Origin: 2-02-FULL-46-13 sp036517235
GTDB lineage: Bacteria; Patescibacteriota; Minisyncoccia; Phycocordibacterales; DSPV01
Assembly (NCBI GenBank): GCA_036517235.1
Contig: DATDXL010000054.1
Coordinates: 1-8,461, forward strand
Length of the DNA stretch: 8,461 bases
Reading direction: 5' to 3'
Below are positions 6,367-8,461 of the stretch, piece by piece. The notes under the pieces are model-generated. The model did no database searches. It was not told the DNA's origin and saw nothing but the letters and a program-made list of their open reading frames with translations. The stretch's first letter is position 1. Each line of letters starts with the position of its first letter. The translations under genes and the position numbers were made by a program.

Positions 6367-7437
6367 ATGAGCGATATACCAAAAACACTATGTTATATAG
6401 GTATCTACAGAGCCCTCGCTCCGCGCGACAAGGTATATATAGAGGAATTGAAAAGGCGCGGCGCTGTGATTTTTGAGTGCGTGAGTTCTGCGGCGGGACT
6501 GGAGAAATATCGAGAGATATGGAGATCGGTGCGCCGCGCCGCGCGCGAGTCGGATTTTGTGTGGGTGGGATATCTAAGCGTTTTTGCAGTTCCTGTCGCG
6601 TACCTCGCAACCCGAAAGAAAATCGTCTATAACGCTCTTGGCTCTGCCTACGAGGGGTACATCCTTGATAGGCAAATCGCCTCAAAGTATTCTCTGAAGG
6701 CCCTTTTCTTTTGGGTCGCAGATTTTATAGCGTTTCATTTGGCAGATACAGTGCTTGTGGAGAGCGAGTCACAAAAGCGTTATCTCGGGAAGCAGTTCCT
6801 TGTTCCACGTTCAAAGTTGCAAGTGATATTCACCGGGGTTGATGATTCTATTTTCCACCCTGACTCTTCCATAAAAAAGCAGGGTACCTTTACGGTTGCT
6901 TTCCGTGGGATGTTTCTTCCTGCGACGGGCGTAGAGATAGTGCTTGAAGCAGCGAAGCTATTGAAGAACGAGCCAGTACGCTTTTGGATTAGTGGTTGGG
7001 GGCAATTACGTGACAAGGTGCATCACTATATAGATACGCACAAGCTTACAAATGTTGAGCTCAATACCATGTTTCTTCAGCCCGATGAGTTACGTCGCAG
7101 GATGCTATCTGCGCATGTGATGCTAGGGCAATTTAGCAAAAACTTTCGTCTAGATCGCACGATACAACACAAGACTTCCGAAGCGCTCGCCCTTGGGATG
7201 CCTTACATTACGAGAGATTCCGCGAGCAATCGAGAACTTTTGCAGGATGGGGAGAATTGTCTCTTTGTGGCTCCTGCTGACGCACGTGCGCTCGCGGATA
7301 AAATATTGTGGGCAAAGAAAAATCCTGATGTTTTGCAAAAGATTGGTATGAATGCGCGTGCAACCTATGAAAAGAAACTAGCACCAACAGTGTTGGGGGA
7401 AGAGGTCTGGAAAGTTCTGGAGAGTCTCAAAGTGTAA
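6367..7437 (+). CDS. GT4-family glycosyltransferase (GT-B fold)
   Basis: This cytoplasmic, membrane-peripheral enzyme of 356 residues is predicted to transfer a sugar from a nucleotide donor to a lipid-linked glycan. The N-terminal domain starts with TLCYIGIYRALAPRD (7-21) and ELKRRG (27-32), the usual first beta strand and acceptor loop. The linker has FTGVDDSIFHP (155-165). The C-terminal domain has FRGMFLPATGVE (179-190), ISGWGQL (208-214), and SEALALGMPYITRDSASNRELL (271-292) with donor-binding E272 and E290. The first Glu of the classic EX7E motif appears to be absent; E272 fills the second position. I chose ATG 6367 over the in-frame GTG at 6292, because the core strand begins six codons in and an extended -10 lies just upstream. 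The GTG start would add 25 residues with no family match and has no good Shine-Dalgarno. The epimerase lies 126 bp upstream and a phosphodiesterase 50 bp downstream. The sugar is unknown. Confidence 0.85.
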   Translation: MSDIPKTLCYIGIYRALAPRDKVYIEELKRRGAVIFECVSSAAGLEKYREIWRSVRRAARESDFVWVGYLSVFAVPVAYLATRKKIVYNALGSAYEGYILDRQIASKYSLKALFFWVADFIAFHLADTVLVESESQKRYLGKQFLVPRSKLQVIFTGVDDSIFHPDSSIKKQGTFTVAFRGMFLPATGVEIVLEAAKLLKNEPVRFWISGWGQLRDKVHHYIDTHKLTNVELNTMFLQPDELRRRMLSAHVMLGQFSKNFRLDRTIQHKTSEALALGMPYITRDSASNRELLQDGENCLFVAPADARALADKILWAKKNPDVLQKIGMNARATYEKKLAPTVLGEEVWKVLESLKV

Positions 7438-7439
7438 TA

Positions 7440-7480
7440 TTGACATACCTCACTATTTAAGATAATACAGTTATTAGAAT
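7440..7480 (+). promoter_or_regulatory. Candidate promoter(s) of the phosphodiesterase gene
   Basis: A perfect TTGACA (7440-7445) begins 3 nt after the GT4 stop. Possible -10 boxes are GATAAT (7461-7466, 5 of 6, but a short 15-bp spacer), TAATAC (7463-7468, 17-bp spacer, 3 of 6) and TAGAAT (7475-7480, 5 of 6, no -35). TAGAAT ends 7 nt before the ATG at 7488, so starting there would give a leaderless mRNA. No Shine-Dalgarno is seen. The gene probably has its own promoter, but the exact site is unresolved. Confidence 0.5.
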
Positions 7481-7487
7481 CATACCT

Positions 7488-8342
7488 ATGAAAACACACG
7501 TACTGACACATCGCGGACTTGACCCCTCAAAACCGAATTACTTTGTCGAGAGTTCGGTGCAAGCGTTCGGTGACCAATTAATGCGTGGCTACGGACTGGA
7601 GTTTGATGTCCAATTTTCCTCTGATGGCGTACCAATCGCTTTTCACGATTCCACGCTTTTGCGGCTAACCAAAGGGGAGGACGCGCGTTCCCTTGATATT
7701 GTTTCCTCAGAAGAGCTTTTGGGCTTGGACTTAAACGGTTGTCATCTGGCTACTGTTGAAGAGGTCCTCTCTCTTATCACTCATTCACCTAAGGGACCTA
7801 TATCGGCTCTGCATCTCAAAACCCTTTGGCAGAAGGAGGGAAGTCTCACCAGGCTTGTTGACATCCTCGCCCAAGCTGATCGCACCCGTTTCTTCGTCTT
7901 TGATGTGCTGCCGAACACAGCACGTTCTTTGAAGAGGAGACTTCCCGACCTCATGCTCGCGCCGTCGGTTGCACATCCCTACGATATCGCACGCTTCAAC
8001 AAGGCTGTTGGTGGGACGTTGCTATCGCTTAGTGACGTTTTGTCGATGCCTGATGACTATGACTGGGTGTGGCTTGACGAGTGGGACAGGAAAGCCGAGG
8101 ACGGGGGCGATAAGACGCTCTACAACGCCCAAGTTTTTGGCGAGTTACGTGCATCGGGATTCAAGATCGCGCTTGTGACACCAGAGATGCATGCGACATC
8201 ACCAGGACTTCTCGGTGGGGAAGCGCATGAGGATGCACGTGATCACGAGACCTTGATATCGCGTATCAAAGAGATTCTTGCACTCCAGCCGGACGCGGTT
8301 TGCACTGACCTACCGGACGAGGTACGAGCATTGATCGGATAA
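7488..8342 (+). CDS. Glycerophosphodiester phosphodiesterase-family protein (GDPD)
   Basis: This 284-residue protein has the TIM-barrel signature of GDPD enzymes, which hydrolyse glycerophosphodiesters to glycerol 3-phosphate and an alcohol. It shows THRG (7-10) with catalytic H8, E21 in VESSVQAF (where E-N-T is usual), the metal ligands E38 and D40 in LEFDV (38-41 region), and the second catalytic His in FHDSTLLRLT (52-61, H53-D54). HLK (109-111) corresponds to the usual E-L-K strand, with His in place of Glu, and CTDLPD (272-277) is the closing T-D-x-P motif. No signal peptide is visible, so it is probably cytoplasmic. Length is normal. It is the last gene of the rightward group, with its own promoter candidate and a strong terminator 17 bp after the stop. 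A role in lipid headgroup turnover or nutrient salvage is possible, but the substrate is not shown by the sequence. Confidence 0.85.
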   Translation: MKTHVLTHRGLDPSKPNYFVESSVQAFGDQLMRGYGLEFDVQFSSDGVPIAFHDSTLLRLTKGEDARSLDIVSSEELLGLDLNGCHLATVEEVLSLITHSPKGPISALHLKTLWQKEGSLTRLVDILAQADRTRFFVFDVLPNTARSLKRRLPDLMLAPSVAHPYDIARFNKAVGGTLLSLSDVLSMPDDYDWVWLDEWDRKAEDGGDKTLYNAQVFGELRASGFKIALVTPEMHATSPGLLGGEAHEDARDHETLISRIKEILALQPDAVCTDLPDEVRALIG

Positions 8343-8359
8343 GTTTTTCAACACCCCGC

Positions 8360-8389
8360 CCCCGCTTTATTGACGAAAGCGGGGTTTTT
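8360..8389 (+). terminator. Intrinsic terminator after the phosphodiesterase gene
   Basis: CCCCGCTTT (8360-8368) pairs perfectly with AAAGCGGGG (8376-8384) around a 7-nt loop (8369-8375), followed by five T (8385-8389) and more T-rich sequence. It begins 17 bp after the TAA at 8340-8342 and closes the rightward transcription unit. Confidence 0.95.
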
Positions 8390-8406
8390 CTTTACGTTTT
8401 AAATAG

Positions 8407-8435
8407 TTGACACTAGCATTATTAGGTGCTATAAT
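8407..8435 (+). promoter_or_regulatory. Perfect consensus sigma70-type promoter with extended -10
   Basis: TTGACA (8407-8412) and TATAAT (8430-8435) both match the consensus fully, with a 17-bp spacer, and TGC directly precedes the -10 (extended -10 motif). Initiation is expected near 8442. No ATG occurs before the right edge, and the one GTG there is followed at once by TAA, so at least about 20 nt of untranslated RNA is made. The driven gene or RNA lies outside the window. Confidence 0.9.
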
Positions 8436-8461
8436 TAAGGTTGGTGTAATTTCGACAAACA

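Noticed and set aside
1..8461. CRISPR array, transposon, toxin-antitoxin or defence system
   Set aside because: No direct-repeat array, transposase, terminal inverted repeats or toxin/antitoxin pair is visible; the genes are explained by glycan and lipid-type enzymes.

Overview
The window is an eight-gene stretch of bacterial chromosome devoted mostly to glycan (surface polysaccharide or glycolipid) synthesis. Genes are tightly packed, GC is moderate and the standard code fits: TGA is a stop for two genes, one of them followed at once by a terminator. Several genes lack a Shine-Dalgarno sequence and have a -10-like hexamer very close to the start codon, suggesting leaderless mRNAs. The gene repertoire, the packing and these start regions resemble Candidate Phyla Radiation (Patescibacteria/Parcubacteria-like) genomes. 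That is an impression from style, not a taxonomic proof; no rRNA or marker gene is present.

Layout. (1) 2-688 (+): C-terminal part of a multi-membrane GT-C/GT39-like protein that enters from the left edge. (2) 4290 down to 747 (-): a three-gene unit read leftwards, consisting of a zinc-finger sugar C-methyltransferase, a GT2 polyprenyl-phosphate sugar synthase and a GT87 integral-membrane glycosyltransferase. It converges on gene 1. (3) 5128-4406 (-): an HD-superfamily protein starting at TTG after a strong Shine-Dalgarno and ending in a clear intrinsic terminator (4362-4388), so it forms its own unit. (4) 5129-5298: a divergent intergenic region with a good promoter for the rightward genes and an 8-bp inverted repeat covering both candidate -35 boxes. 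(5) 5299-8342 (+): an NAD-dependent sugar-nucleotide epimerase, a GT4 glycosyltransferase and a glycerophosphodiester phosphodiesterase-like enzyme, closed by a strong terminator (8360-8389). (6) 8407-8435: a perfect consensus sigma70-type promoter with extended -10, driving something beyond the right edge.

How they may work together (inference). The GT2 enzyme would charge polyprenyl phosphate with a sugar. The GT87 enzyme, and perhaps the GT-C protein at the left edge, would use that lipid-linked donor on the outer membrane face. The epimerase and C-methyltransferase would supply or modify nucleotide sugars, and the GT4 enzyme would add sugars on the cytoplasmic side. The HD protein and the phosphodiesterase have no obvious step in this pathway. 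I see no transposase, CRISPR array, tRNA, rRNA or defence system. The most notable oddities are the HD protein with Asn in place of the defining Asp, the symmetric divergent promoter, and the leaderless-type promoters, one of which argues for a shorter GT4 start.
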